Part shown: piece after piece, positions 44,618 through 57,328 of the stretch
How the letters are laid out: each line of letters begins with the position of its first letter
Numbering within the stretch: the first letter of the stretch is position 1
From: Isoetes taiwanensis
Taxonomy: Eukaryota; Streptophyta; Lycopodiopsida; Isoetales; Isoetaceae
DNA: 64,000 bases
Assembly (NCBI GenBank): GCA_021234155.1
Contig: JAJEKV010000397.1
Location: forward strand, 124,001-188,000
Direction of reading: 5' to 3'
Translations under genes and position numbers: made by a program
Notes under the pieces: generated by a model
Seen by the model: only the letters and a program-made list of their open reading frames with translations
What the model was told of the DNA's origin: nothing
Databases searched by the model: none

Positions 44618-46712
44618 TGAGCCAGTAATTTTATATATAGTAAGATAAACACAAGAAATTTATTGCAGCCGCTGTTATACTTTAGGAAGTGAATCTACAG
44701 ATAGGAATGTTTGTGGCCATTCCTCTCTTCCAACTCACTATAAAGAAGGATTTGTATTGAGTCTAAAGATGTGGAGGAGATAACCTTTAAGGGGAAAGTA
44801 AAGCGGCATGTGTAATTTCATTGTGTACCCATTTTATGGAGCAAACATTCTAAAACAATGTTGCCATAGTGCAACATGGAGCACTTGGTATCTATGAATA
44901 TCCTAAGGGTAAGATGGACCTAGGTGTATGGTCAATCAATATTTTAGATGCAAAAGTAACAAGGTGTTACGCACAGAGGGTTGCCCTCCATGGTCGGAGG
45001 GTGAAGTGGCTTAAATCATAGTTCAAAGTCATGTTTTGACAATCAATTCAAATTGCCACTTCAAGACAATAGAATATTTGATAACATACAAAACAATGTA
45101 TGAAGAATCCAAATAAAGAAATAAGAAGCGAAGAGGGGGTGCAAAAGAACTTAGGAATTGTGAATTGTTTTGCATGTCAATTTTATTCACGGTATGAAGG
45201 AAGAACTCGGTATTTTAAATTGAATAAGATTGAATAGCATGAAATACATGGAAGTTGCAAGCAAAGTAAAGTTGCTTAGAAATGCGAAGGCTATTGTTTC
45301 ATTATTTTCAAATTGCTCACATGGACACCATGGTGTAATCGACATGGCAACACGAAGATAGGATGACAATTTGTAGTAGAGCATTAATATGAATATAAAT
45401 GTGTTTTGGCATCAACGGGGCCAAAGTACTACTCTGCCATGTCAAACTAGTAGTAGAATCCATCTGGCATTTTAGAACACAAGCGGAAATACTTAGTTCT
45501 GTTTGGCACTATGACTGCTTAGCATAAGCAGCAATATTAGTTCCAATATTTAAGCCAAATCATTTGAAAGAACTGTACCAGCCGAAAAAGATCATAATGT
45601 ATGATTCTTTATATCATATATGCTTCAAAAGTCCAATCGATCATGGCTGTGGCTTCCACACGCAAAGCCTCCAAAAATACCACTAGCGTCTTTGGTGCTT
45701 TCAATGCGTATTTCTAGTATCAGGAAGCCAACAACAACCTTTTCAACAGAGAAGATGAAAGCTTTGCTTGTTTTCAATGTAATATATAAAACAATGAAAG
45801 AATATCCAAGCTACAAGACAAAACTCACAAACTTTACAAATGCATGCTTGAAGACAATGCCCTTTAACAACATAACAACATACTATGCCGACACTTTTAA
45901 CAAACTTCTTATGATCTGTAAAAGGTCCGTATCCTTCTCAAATTAGAGATTTAGCATCCATGCGCAGCAAGCAAGGATACATTTCCTCAACTATACAGAT
46001 TTTCAGCGCAGCTACATGGTTTGCCATGTTGAAGAAGAATCCTACTCATAAGTTCCATCATGTCCTTATGTCATCATCGAAAGAAAGAATACTAGTTCTG
46101 AAGTTTTACTTTGGCAAGGCAGAAAAGGGAAGTGCTGAATGGAGCTCTGTTAAACATAACTTGCATAAGACAAAGCTGATAAACTTCCCCGTTTTTTGTT
46201 TCGTATTTGGAATGCAAAAAAATCTTTAATTGCCATGATGAAAAACCCATTGACATAGACGGAAAATAACAAAAACAATTGTGCATAAATGCTGAAGCCA
46301 TTTAGGCCTGATACGGCATGCTGGATCCTCTTTCTTTCTATTTCCTGATGCAGCCTAACTTACCTTATTGACAGCATCTGAACTGTTTAATACAGAATAT
46401 ACATGGGATATCCATAAAATGTACCTTCTTAGAGTTTGTCCTTCGGGCAACCCAAAAATGAGATACAATTAGGTTCGTATCCTTGCAACCAACACCTTGC
46501 AACCAACACAGAATCCAGGCAAAGAAAAGAAGGAAATCGAGATGCATAAGAATGAACTAGTAGAGTGCAGAAATGGTTTGCAACATTGAATCATAAATCT
46601 TCGACCTTATTGCAATTGCTGCGCTCAACTTATGTCACGTCTTTGATCAAAGATTCAAATTTCTAAATGGACTTTATTTGAATTGCACAAGAAATCTTTT
46701 TTTAAAGGCTGA
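44618..46712. other. No recognisable feature
   Basis: AT-rich sequence with only short chance open frames; 45620-46230 has two lysine-rich plus-strand frames without protein-like motifs. An intron of the candidate gene starting at 44303 could cover it. Confidence 0.45.
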
Positions 46713-47618
46713 CTATAAATATATATAAGAATCAAAGTTGTAATTCTTTGTGTGATCCAGCAGGGTGTGGACGCCTTCCTTTTCATGTGATGTATCCTTG
46801 AAGGATTTCAGACCTGTCACTGGAGGTAGAGGACAAAATGGATACTGATGTTTGTTCCTGTAACCACAATGTAGACCACCAAAGGAACGCTTGGATTCAT
46901 CATAGCGGACATCTGATTGATCCAACGCACCAGCTGTGCCCTCAGATTTGTGCATGTTATAAACTAGGCTCTTTCGTTTTCCACCCTTCCGGAGCACGGG
47001 TTTTAGATAAAACTGAAATATGTAAATTTTATCATGGACCTTGGTCTTAACAAAGGAAAAGGAAAGAGACAACAGGTTGGCTCAACCAAATAGCTTTGGC
47101 ATTTGTGAGTGCCTGTAGCTACGTTAAGTGATACACTTCGTGCATTTTAAGCTGACTACTCCCAATGCTTGAACTTCCTTAGAAAGTGCCTGACTTTCGA
47201 ATGAGGTTCACTGACAGATGCACTAACCTAGCATAAATTTATTATTCGAATTCCTAAAGTGCATGTGTTTCGTAAACTAAATGGCCCATTTTCGTAGTGT
47301 GTCTTTAGAAATCCTTACTCTCTCAGGTGTTTCTCCAGACCAGGATCTAAAAGGAGGTATCCACTCTGGCTGGTGCTGGAACATCCCAGGCTTGAGAACC
47401 CTCCGAGGGTTGGAGTCGTCGTGGTTGGATTCCACCATGTGGATAGTTGACTTCCATCGCTGGTCATTACTTTCATCCATATGCATCACGGGTTTTAGGC
47501 TAGGTTTCCATACTTGTTCCTTGCTTTCGGGAGGCTTAAAGTGCTTTCGTTCATGCTTTAAGCCCTCTTCTCCATCTTGTGGTAGCGGGGATGGGGCATA
47601 AGCACGGCCATATTTCCA
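46713..47618 (-). CDS. Candidate 3' exons of an unidentified minus-strand gene
   Basis: Two 300-nt exons fit on the minus strand. Exon 47618-47319 (acceptor CTTAG, reading WKYGRAYAPSPLPQDGEEGL, later WKPSLKPVMHMDES and FQHQPEWIPPFRSWSGETPE) ends at a donor AGA|GTAAGG. It joins in phase 0 to exon 47012-46713 (acceptor ATATTTCAG, reading FYLKPVLRKGGKRKSLVYNM, then RSFGGLHCGYRNKHQYPFC) which ends with a TAG. Together they give a 199-residue C-terminal region, basic, with Pro/Trp/Ser-rich stretches and no known domain. Clean splice sites and phase argue for a real gene. The upstream exons are not settled; 48000-48260 minus (KGAVLIDLGIAYDEQRSTIK) is a candidate. Confidence 0.4.
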
Positions 47619-48540
47619 CTAAGTTTAGATATAAATCAGTTAAGTCTCAGGAACAAATTCATCATGTATAAATGTATTCCATGTGCAGGCCTTGATCAGG
47701 ATAAATATAAGATACTAACCTAGATAACTAAGGGGTTAAGTTGGACGGGGACAGGAGACAAGTTGACTATCCATATGCAGATAGAGAATCGTGTGTGTTT
47801 GATCAAACTGATGCCAAATGTGTGCCATCTGGAAATTTATTGGGATACTAGCTGGAAGGTAAAGGGGACAGATAACCAGATTGTGAAGCATAAGCAACTT
47901 TCTTACTATGTTTATATGCCGGCTATGGTTTGGAAAGATCATAAGAATCAATCTGATGCTAGAATGCAGGCCATCTGTTGTGGATAGTTAAAGTAAAGGA
48001 TTGGATAAGAAAGAAAAGACCTCGCTCTCTTTCTCACTCGATAAATCATGCCTCAAGCTGGATTCACCTCGCGCAAGAATAGTAACGGAAGGTCTCCAGG
48101 GTATTTCATAACCATGTGGAGGTGGAAAATTTTTGATAGTAGACCTCTGCTCATCATATGCAATGCCAAGATCAATCAAAACAGCCCCTTTTAGGAAATT
48201 CAATGAAACCCTAACTTGGAATACCATCAACGAGAACTACAAATCCAGCAAAACCATATTTTTTTCCTGTGTGAACTATTATTTTACCCTGGGTTGGTCA
48301 GAAGCGAATGTGGATGGTGCAGGCTCGTCCGTTCGATACTTTCGTGCATGAGGCTCCATGGATCACTTGAAAAAAAACCCAAAGGCAAGTTATAAGCTAG
48401 AAATGATAAGCCTATTCTAGCCTTTCAAGACTCTGTAAACTTAAAATGAAGATGCAATAACCAGATTTGCGTTCAAATTCGTTCTCCCTCTCGATTCAAT
48501 TCAGTAGGAACTCAACATGTGGTAGAATCCGCTCGAACGA
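47619..48540. other. Possible upstream exon and intron of the 46.7-47.6 kb gene
   Basis: The minus strand at about 48230-48080 reads KGAVLIDLGIAYDEQRSTIK followed by PPPHGYEIPWRPSVTILAR and a possible donor CGAG|GTGAAT. Its phase does not match the acceptor at 47618, so either a further exon lies between or this is not part of the gene. Confidence 0.3.
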
Positions 48541-48690
48541 CTTATCCTCCAAACGGTACGTCTCGTCTATACGCTTTACATACATAGTCTAGTGTCCTGC
48601 CACGTGGCAATAAATTGTTTTTTTCGTTTGCCCGAAGTGGCAAAACCATGGTGTAGATACGCCATGGCCCAAGGGCATTACCGAAAAAAA

Positions 48691-48769
48691 AAAATTTGAG
48701 GGCCATGGCCAAAATGGCAGGTGTGTGTGCAGCACGCCCCACCATTTTGGCCATGGCCCAAAAAATTTT
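48691..48769. repeat. Inverted repeat / hairpin, 18-bp perfect arms
   Basis: GGGCCATGGCCAAAATGG (48700-48717) is the exact reverse complement of CCATTTTGGCCATGGCCC (48742-48759), with a 24-nt loop. Outside the arms AAAATTT/AAATTTT extends the pairing with small mismatches. CCATGGC phrases also occur just upstream (48648-48668). It could be the end of a small inverted-repeat element or a foldback transcript. No terminal duplication was identified. Confidence 0.75.
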
Positions 48770-48799
48770 GAGCTAGCGCCAGGGGCGGGGACATTATCG

Positions 48800-49831
48800 C
48801 CCTATAGCATACTGGTTTGAGGGTTTACCACGACTCTCACCTATGTTACGCAAAAGCTCTTTTTTGGATGCAAGCGCCGCTCAAAATGTAGTGCCAAAAT
48901 GTGGATGCCACAACATTTGTAGCGCTTTTCGTGTTAAAGGTTGCTCTGATTTATCGAGATCATCTCGGGTTAGAACACAAAGACATTTTGGTGATCTGAA
49001 GTGTTTGGCAGATCATTTTACGTCTTTGAATAGGGCCGGGTTACGGAAAGCAAGAATCGGTTCTATCTGGGAGGATATGATGGCACCTTCTTGCCCGGTT
49101 CGAAGCACTTTGCAAAAGTGGTATGCAATATTGTTTTAGCATAAAGAACTCTCAAACCTCGTCTCGAGAATCTTGTTCTTCCAGCGGCGTTCCTTGAGAT
49201 GTTCATTACCATAATTGAGGATACAAATTAAGCTAATTTAGTTTTGGCTTCTTGAACCTTAAATCCAATGTTTTCTTGATATGTAAGTGTTTTCAATCTT
49301 TTTCCCTAATGTCACGGGATCTACCTCTAATTCAATCCAATCTAGTCTGCTTATTAGATTTACATCAGAAGATGTTCTTAATTTAAAATTTCGCAGATAC
49401 ATTTTGCGAGTGCGTGTTCAAGAAGAAACGGATGGATGCCCAGACTGAGAAGCAAAGAATGCACAACAAAGAAATGGATATTAAATTCTCTACTTCTCTG
49501 TTCCCGCAAAGCATGTTCCAGTGCAAAGCTTTCTTCACCAGACAAAGATAAGAAGCAATCGTTTTCACATATTGATCTAGGATTTTATAGGAATTTCATG
49601 CTAATACTCTAGTCGGTCTATAAGACAAAAGTACAACCATAAAACTTATCCAAAACCAAATATCATATCATCGACACAAGTACTCATAATCGAGTTGCTC
49701 AGTAAGCTCTCTTCTTCCTCGTCTCCCTTTGGATTCTACAACATGTTTGATTCTTTTGCCTCCTCGGGGCCAACATATCAATTAAAAACTACCTACTATA
49801 GTTAGGCGGCATGTCGAAGAATTGTTGTAAA
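48800..49831. other. No recognisable gene
   Basis: A 98-codon plus-strand frame at 48843-49139 has Cys and Arg residues but no pattern I recognise and no splice support. The remainder is featureless. Confidence 0.4.
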
Positions 49832-50158
49832 TTAATTATCTTGAACCCAAACCCTATCCCTTGAACTTGATCTATTTGGACAAAGTAAAATTGCATGTTC
49901 CTTGTTCTCTATTTCATCTGACCCACATGCCTGGCACGTTCGGTATTCCCTCTGAATGTTATACCACCTGCCGACCTCTACACTTAAGTGGTGCGCTTTT
50001 CGGCCCTCATCTGCGAGATAGCATGCCTTTTTTGCTAAAGAGAGGTTCTCACCCAAGTACTTCATTGCCTGTAGTGTTGGATTCATCTTCTCCCTATACT
50101 GCAACATTTTGATACCAGGTGTGGCCAGATTCTTGCTCGAACAGTGTCTCTTACCCAC
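49832..50158 (-). pseudogene. LINE C-terminal zinc-finger fragment
   Basis: The minus-strand frame of 108 codons contains AHHLSVEVGRWYNIQREYRT followed by CQACGSDEIENKEHAILLCP. This is the GRW...REERxCxxCxxxxxEDExHxLxxCP zinc-finger end of non-LTR retrotransposon polyproteins. No RT domain precedes it. It differs in sequence from the LINE fragments at 5.6, 11.1, 13.8 and 16.3 kb, so it represents a further family or insertion. Confidence 0.6.
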
Positions 50159-50814
50159 TCATGGGTTCGGTTCTTATTGCGTGCCAAGTCTTGAATCTGA
50201 ATACCCCATTTTCGTAGTCAGTTCATACCATCTGCATACCATCCCTTATCCATTGTCGCATTTAGTGCTAGCCGCGGGTAACTTTCTTCCTCTAACCCCC
50301 CCCAATCCTACTTAAATATGTTAAGAAAGCGGGGTAAGAAACTTTGGGCCAGTTGAATGTTAGTAGTTGGTAACTGCACTTCAATCAATGGCTGAGATTA
50401 GATCTCAGCCTGTAAACCCGAGAATCAGTGCACTAGAGGCTGGGAATATTCTCTTAATGGGTAAAAGCATGCTATGGTATATCAAAAATGCCATTTTGAC
50501 GCAGTAGTAGAATCAGGTGGTGCATAGCGAAGTGGACATTGCGAGAGTGCGATATACTGAGTATCGGCTATTTTGAGTTTCTTGCCATGTCATCGCCCCT
50601 CTTTTAAAATAGAAAAGAATTCACTGCTCTTCTATTTTATTACCATTTCTTGTCGATTGAACCCTAATGGAGTCAGAGTTGAATCTTTCCTCAAACAGGA
50701 GATTGTGCTTCATGAAGATTAAAGAAGCTTTGGGATGACAAAGTGCAAGTAAATCTGGCCATAGATATTTTTTCTTAAATGTTTGTTTAAAAATTAAAAC
50801 TTAACGGCTATTCG

Positions 50815-51090
50815 TTCTGGGTGTTTAGTCTAGTGGTAACACACTAGATCTAGCAACTATAGGTTTGGAGTTGAGATCACTCATAATTGCACTTCTGGCT
50901 GTTAGGTATCAAAACCAATGTAATGTAAAGTGGTTGGGGGCAGGGCCCAACCAAGCAATGTAGTGTGGTGTGTGGTCACATGTCCAGTTGGCCAACCAAG
51001 CAATGCAGTGTGGTATGTGGTCACATGTCTAGTTGGATGCTGCCTAATGGCGTGACGTTAAAATACTATCTATTTATCTATCTATCTTAT
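50815..51090 (+). mobile_element. SINE-like element with tRNA-type promoter
   Basis: TAGTCTAGTGG (50826-50836) matches the RNA polymerase III A-box consensus TRGYNNARNGG exactly. About 33 nt later GAGTTGAGATC (50869-50879) resembles a weakened B-box. The element continues with a 45-bp internal duplication (50947-50991 and 50992-51036, three differences) and ends in a TATC-type simple repeat (51065-51088), a common SINE tail. Flanking duplication was not found. Confidence 0.5.
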
Positions 51091-51599
51091 GCAGGTTGAA
51101 GAATCTGAGCAATGAAAAATATAAGGAGTTCCAAATTTACAAAAGAATTATAGGGAAGCCATACACATGGGGTGAAATGGCTCCTGGGACTTGGACAATG
51201 GCTTATTATCTGTATATAAAAGGGGAGGGTCTGTAAGCAAAAGCCAGCTCATCCAAATCCAAAAGAAAGCATAGGCAAAACCAACCAAAGTAGGAAGAAA
51301 GCAGTAAATATGGCGAACACGATGAGGAAAAATCCAAGTCAGGTCCTTTAGACCCCACATTCAATCTGAACTTACAATCAAAACAGAAAAGCGGGTCATA
51401 CCAGCATATATCATTGCAGGTACGTTCAATTATTAGTTGTATTACGGTAGAAAAGATTCTCAAGCTTGACTTAGATTAATTCTGTCACACAGATAATGTA
51501 ACCTCAAATCCAATTCAGAATCAAATATGTCTACTACCATATTGTAGCGTAGTTTAGGTTTGTTTCTCATGTTGGACCCATTGTGGTAGTAGTATATGC

Positions 51600-52250
51600 T
51601 ATCATCTATGCATGTATTTTTGTGCTCTTTGTGGCATCTTGTGCAATGGCGCCACTATGGTGGATGAGCTATGTGTGGTCTGGTAGGTGATGAGTTGTTA
51701 GCAAGTTGTTTGTGGTCTATAGGTGGTGAGAATGATACTAGCATTTGTGGTGTGGTGTGTCTCAGTCATGGTGGAGCAGGGTGTTGTCCTACTAATGGTG
51801 ATGATAGTGCTGCTACATTGTGGTATGTGGCGTATGTGGGATGATAGTCATAGCAAGTGAGGTGTGATGTACCCTTTGTGATGGTGTAGGTTAGTGTCTT
51901 TGCCAATAGTGGTGACAATATAGCTTTGTGTGGTGTGTATATGATGTGTGGTGTGTAGTATAATGCAGAGTGTTGGGCTGCCACTAGTTTTCTACTTTGT
52001 CTTTGTGTGATGTGGTGTAGGATGTTGTGTTGCTAATTTTAGTGGCAATGATAGCATGTGGTGTGTGGTGTATGGTATACCACTGTGGTGTGGTGTAGGA
52101 TATTGCACCGCCAGTGGTGAAACCACTTTGTATGGGGTGGTGGTATAGGGTATATGGTGCATAGTATACTATTATGATGTGGTGAAGGGTGTTGTGCCGC
52201 CATTGGTGTTGCTACTGTCTATGTGGTAGTAGCTTGTGTTGTTGGTATGT
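51600..52250 (+). repeat. GT-rich degenerate minisatellite, unit about 100 bp
   Basis: The phrase GTGTTGTGCCGCCATTGGTG and variants (GATATTGCACCGCCAGTGGTG, GATGTTGTGTTGCTAATTTTAG, GTGTTGTCCTACTAATGGTG) recur at roughly 80-130-bp intervals. They are joined by TGTGGTGTGTGGTGTATGG-type stretches. Open frames through it are compositional. Confidence 0.7.
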
Positions 52251-52301
52251 GATTGTGATATTTTCTATCAGTATTTAGGAGGCTGACATATATGGAATGT
52301 T

Positions 52302-52447
52302 TTATGTTGCAGAATGTGGCAGACTTGTAAAGGAATGGATGGCTGTAACATCAGCTAGGATTGATAGCTGGAAGCAACAATTGCAAGCCATTGAGAATAG
52401 AAAAAGTGATGTGAATAGAAAGATTGAGTTGAAGGCACATAAAGCAT
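52302..52447 (+). other. Short coding-like, coiled-coil-type stretch
   Basis: The plus strand reads RLVKEWMAVTSARIDSWKQQ followed by LQAIENRKSDVNRKIELKAH and a stop. It is charged and helical in pattern, and a CAG-like acceptor (TTGCAG) precedes it at about 52307-52312, but no adjoining exon is seen. It may be a decayed exon. Confidence 0.25.
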
Positions 52448-52499
52448 AAAAAATTAGAGCTGATTTGCACAAATGGTAGTCAATCATGACGCAAATCTG

Positions 52500-55400
52500 A
52501 AAGCAGCTGAGGATGTTTAGGTTGTAAGTGAACTGAAGGATGAAGAGCTAAATGGTACAGTGTTACCTAGGCTGAGTCAATTAAACAAAGCAGAAATTAA
52601 AATTGAGCTAAGGCCATGTGACGATTTAAGATTTTTTTGAATCGGTTGTACGACATTGTTTTGAATCCAGCGTTTCCAATGCTTCTGGCGGAGGAGAGAA
52701 GAAAGTGATAAAGGTTTTTCCATATTGTGGACAATATCTAAAATAGGAGGGTAAATTATTGTCAATTGTCATAGCGAGGGAATGCAATCACCCGATATCA
52801 CATTCCATGTGCGGCACACCATTTTATGTCAATATTGTCATTTCTAATCTTGTGCGCAAGTTTTATCGATCTTTGCCGAGTTCGGTTGTGCCCGGCAATA
52901 TAGAGACATGGCTTTTGGCTTATGGTATTTGAGTGGTACCGAGGAACCAATGCACATAAGTAAATAACTTAACTAGTATTTATGATGTTGTCGAGGTTTA
53001 TTGACTTAGTATTTGCAAAATTGCGAAATTTGATAAGAAAATCCAACTCCTTGTGATGCCTCGATCGAGACGAGAAGAACGACGATACCACTCAAGTGCA
53101 AGCGAGCATTAGGTCTATTGGATACTCAAATTCAATCCCTCTTCGACATCGGCGAGAATCCAAAGCGAAATGTAAATGTAGTCATATCAAGCAAATAACG
53201 ATTGCCATAGAAATGCGTCACATGTATTCACATTTCTTTTGGCCTTTGGTCTTCCTCATCCCAATTATGTTGCAGATATCTATCTTGCGCACACCATGAT
53301 GAATCTATTTTCAATTTAGAAGAAGCTCCTACAACTATCCAAGAAGGAAAGTAAATTCCCTTGAAATTCTTCTACCACGGGATATGTCATCAGATAAAAG
53401 TTTCACTGTTGAACATGAGCCCCAGGCGATTGCAGATGATGAAACATAGAAAGAAACCCGGGATTCTAAACAACATGCAACTTGCTCATCAAGTCTAGTA
53501 CCTCCTTAACCAAACCAAGAGGCTAAGCGATATTCTCATTGTCCTAGATTTTAATAGAGCTTTGGGCAAGTTTTTTTTACTCAAAAGAGGATCGTGCATG
53601 GACCAAGCCAAAAGTTGTCCTCATATGGTTTAGAGGATCCTCATGGATCGTCTTTTCCATTTTGATATTGTGCTCTTGTATTTCTAGTCCAACTTTGTAG
53701 CTTCTTGCGACTCTTGGCCGTAGATGGTTCCTAACACGGTTGACAATCACTGTTGTTTGGTCTTGCGGTTTGGAGTTCTCGACGTGTGCATAAGGTTGCT
53801 TTTTATACAAGTGGCCAAAAGGGACACATGGAGGCGGTATCTTAAGCGGGACGGATTTGAGTCTTTGCTTGGATGGGTGGTGCGACATTTGTTTGCGGTT
53901 GTTGCGGTTGGGGAGCATTATAGTATAGCGACATTACGATGATGTTCTATGTGAAGTTACGAACTCATCGTACACAATTATCTTATATATTGGGTGGTCT
54001 AAACCAGGGGTTGTATTTGTTGTTTTACTCATTTGGGGTTTATCATTTTGTTCCCCTCTTGACTCATTTTGGGGTTCATCGGTTTGTTCCCCTATGGGTC
54101 ATTGTACTTTTTTTTTTCATTGACTCAATGGAACACCACTTCACTATATATTGTCATTGTCTTCCATTTCATTCCTATCGGCCTTCTCTTTGAGCATTCC
54201 CTTTCTTCCTTCTTCTTGTTTCTAGTTTTCTTTCCTGTTTTTTTTTTTTTTTTGTTTTACTATCTAGGCATAGACTAGGGTAGGCTTTGTGTGTGGGTTA
54301 ATAATTTAGCTTATGTAGGCCTAGTTGTAAGTTAATGACTTAGCTTATGTCTCTGATGCAAAGTAAAGATTTCTTTCTTAAAATTCATTAGCTTAATGTT
54401 CAAATTATATCTTGTCTTAGAAGAAAAATTTAAGAGTGGAACTAGGACGTGGTTATAGTCTGAATGCTTTTTTTCTTTTAGTTCTTCCCTGGCTTTAGAG
54501 GTACTTTTCAACTACTATGGCTCAAAGTTCTTAGGATTTCTTTGCATGCACTTAGAGCGAGCCGATGCCATTCTAGGTAGGCGAAGCCTTTTGGGGCGTC
54601 TTGAGTGATATGATTATCACGGGGAGAGATTCTGTTGCACCATTCTCTGTCCATTCCACTTTCGATCTGCGAGCGGTGGCGTTGGTATGGTGTACCACTG
54701 CGTGGTTGGCTCCACCATTTCGAGTGTCAGACCGGATGGGTGAGGACATGCCGAAAGGACGTTTGTCTATAAGGCGGGGGAGTAGATCATATCCAGGAGA
54801 AAACTGCGGCTATACATATATATGCATGCTTTTAGCTTTTTGCTCTGTCCATATTTTTCATTTTATACCAACAGTGTCCATCGAGACTAGGAATTGACCT
54901 CTCCTTGTTACAATCAACCTCTTTAGATTGCCAATTTTTCAAAGAACTTCTGCGAAAATTATTTCTACCAATGTTTTCTTGGCTGCTCTATTTGAACGGT
55001 GGTTTAAATAAAGAATCAATTCCGCATAGCCCCATGCTTAGACATCATCCTTCTTCTGTTCCACCAATTAGCCTCATTGGCTCTTTGGTTTGCTTAAAAC
55101 ACAACATTTGTTGCCTCGTTGCATATTCTTAAAAATTATATTTTTCATTTCTTGAATCTGCGGATTATTAGTCATTTTTTCTTTGAATAAAATCTTTTTC
55201 TATCTTTGTCTTCGGTTCTTGTACCTTTCATTCTTTACGGCGGATCCTTTTAGCTCACGGGTAGCGGACACGCCCATACATCCCAGGCCTTGAGTGCTCA
55301 AAACCCAACTTAGATCATTCTTTGCGATTCTTATAAATCTGAGTCTCATCTTTTTTCTTACGATTTTTCTATGGATCTTTTGCTAACCACGGTAGCAAAT

Positions 55401-57320
55401 CCGGCTACATATCCAGAGCATATCCATGCTGCCTTTGAATCCGACACCCTACCCAACAATCCGGATGACACCTAAACCTAGCAATCGCGGATTAAGCCCA
55501 CGCTTTCGTCGATGGGAGCATTTCAGCGGTTTAAGATTAGGCGGTTTAAGATTTCTTTAGAAATCTTTCAATCTAGGGTTTCCCATTTTTTAGATCGGTC
55601 CGCGACATGGCATCCTTATTTCCCAGAATTTTTTTAAGATAGGATAAGGTCCCCTTTTTTTTTTTCTTTTAGGTCTTATATTTATTTTAAACTATCCCAA
55701 AGGAAGTCTTAGGATATTTACATACTTTTTCTAGTTCCTCCCTATTATTAGGGTCTTCCCTTTTGGCCCATAGATTCTTCGTTGTTTTTAAAAAGGATAA
55801 GTGTCTTTATAGTTGATGGGGAATATTTCATACAATTTTAGCCTTCCCCTGACATTAGGATCCCCCCTTTGGGTCTTATTTTTGTTTCTTATTTTAAGAT
55901 GTCCCCTAACATTAGGGGCCTTCCCTTTTTTGGGTCTTTCTTTATACACTTTTTATAAAATGTAGCTTTCTACCATTCATTGTATTGCTTCTAAGTTACA
56001 AAATTCAATCTCAAACACTCTACATTTTGTCTTCGTAATTTTTTTTTGAGTTTATTATTTACCCCATTTCTCCTTTGCTATGGATATCCCTTTGATTGCC
56101 CACAACAAGCCTCCTTCACCTAGTATCCCTCGGGTCATCCATGACCTTGATCCTAAATGATTATCGTTGTTGATCTCAACCATATCTTTTGGATTTTCAG
56201 TCTTCTTGCCGTTTTTTCAAGGTGGTATTAGTTGGTCTTCCCTTTCTTTATGGATCCATTCTTACATATCCCATGCTTCACAAGGTCTCCCTTTCTTGGA
56301 TGATTTTTTCCCCTCTTATGAACATGCCCAACAATTTTACTCCTTACATGTACCAAGGAGAGTTTCTTTTCACATTGGCGATCTGTTTGACTCGCTCAGC
56401 TGGTGAGCTCAAGATCAAATTGTGGTCCATTCTTATGCATTTGAGATCGCCCTAGAAGATTTTTTTTTTTGGCAGGTGCTTTCGATTATCGCGACCGGTA
56501 CGGTACTGGCAATTCCTGGTTGCTATGCCGGCTCCATGATCTAAACCACATAGTCCCTTGGTGGGTCTATGTTGATCTGACTTCGTTCAAAATCATTTGC
56601 CCATCGGCGATATTATTTCTCCTTTTTACCCTAATTAGTGTTTTGTTTTGTCATGCCCTTGACCCTTTTTAAATTATTTCATTCTTTTTTGTCATTTATG
56701 TTTTTTTTTCCCTCATTTATCACGAGTTGATCAGCCCAGTAATAGATACTCTTAGCTTGGCGGAGGAAAGGTCTACCAATGAGCATTTCATAATCACCTG
56801 GATCTTCATTTTCTAGCCAAACACCAAATTCAAGTGGGAACTTGAGATCTCAATGCTAATAGTTAGTTAGAGAAGTGATGCCTTATGGGTATGTGATGTG
56901 GCCATTTGCAATATTGATGTCATAGGGCACCACGATATAGTTGCTTGATGCCTAATTGTTGGCGTGGTTTTGCATGCGTGATAAGATTGACCGCCTTTGC
57001 CTCCATCAATTCATTACATGATTGATTTCTTTGAGCACCCACCGTGGCATGCACCGTGGGTATTGAAGTGCCCGTACGGCTCCCACGAGAATAGTAGGCA
57101 ATGGTAACCGTTCTCAAAGAGTAGGGGCAGAATTTGAGAAAAGTAGATAAAGCTGAGGGGAAATCTTGATTTTTGCAAGTTCTTCTTGAAGTTTTAATAG
57201 GACAACCATGGCAGCGCTTGTGTTATCTCTAGGGGTCGGCTCAAGTGGATAAAGAGGCAACTACTTCTTTTTAAGAGTTCGACTTCAACAACTATATTCG
57301 GTATATGCAGTGCGTGGAGA
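52500..57320. other. Long spacer, T-rich, no recognised gene
   Basis: Plus-strand T-rich sequence with pyrimidine runs (54238-54254, 55650-55669, 56458-56472). A repeated phrase around 55740-55950 (CCTAACATTAGGGG..TTCCCTTTTTTGGGTCTT and variants CCCTGACATTAGGATCC, TTATTAGGGTCTTCCC) occurs three times. None of the open frames resembles a protein I know. Confidence 0.45.
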
Positions 57321-57328
57321 TGGAGGGT

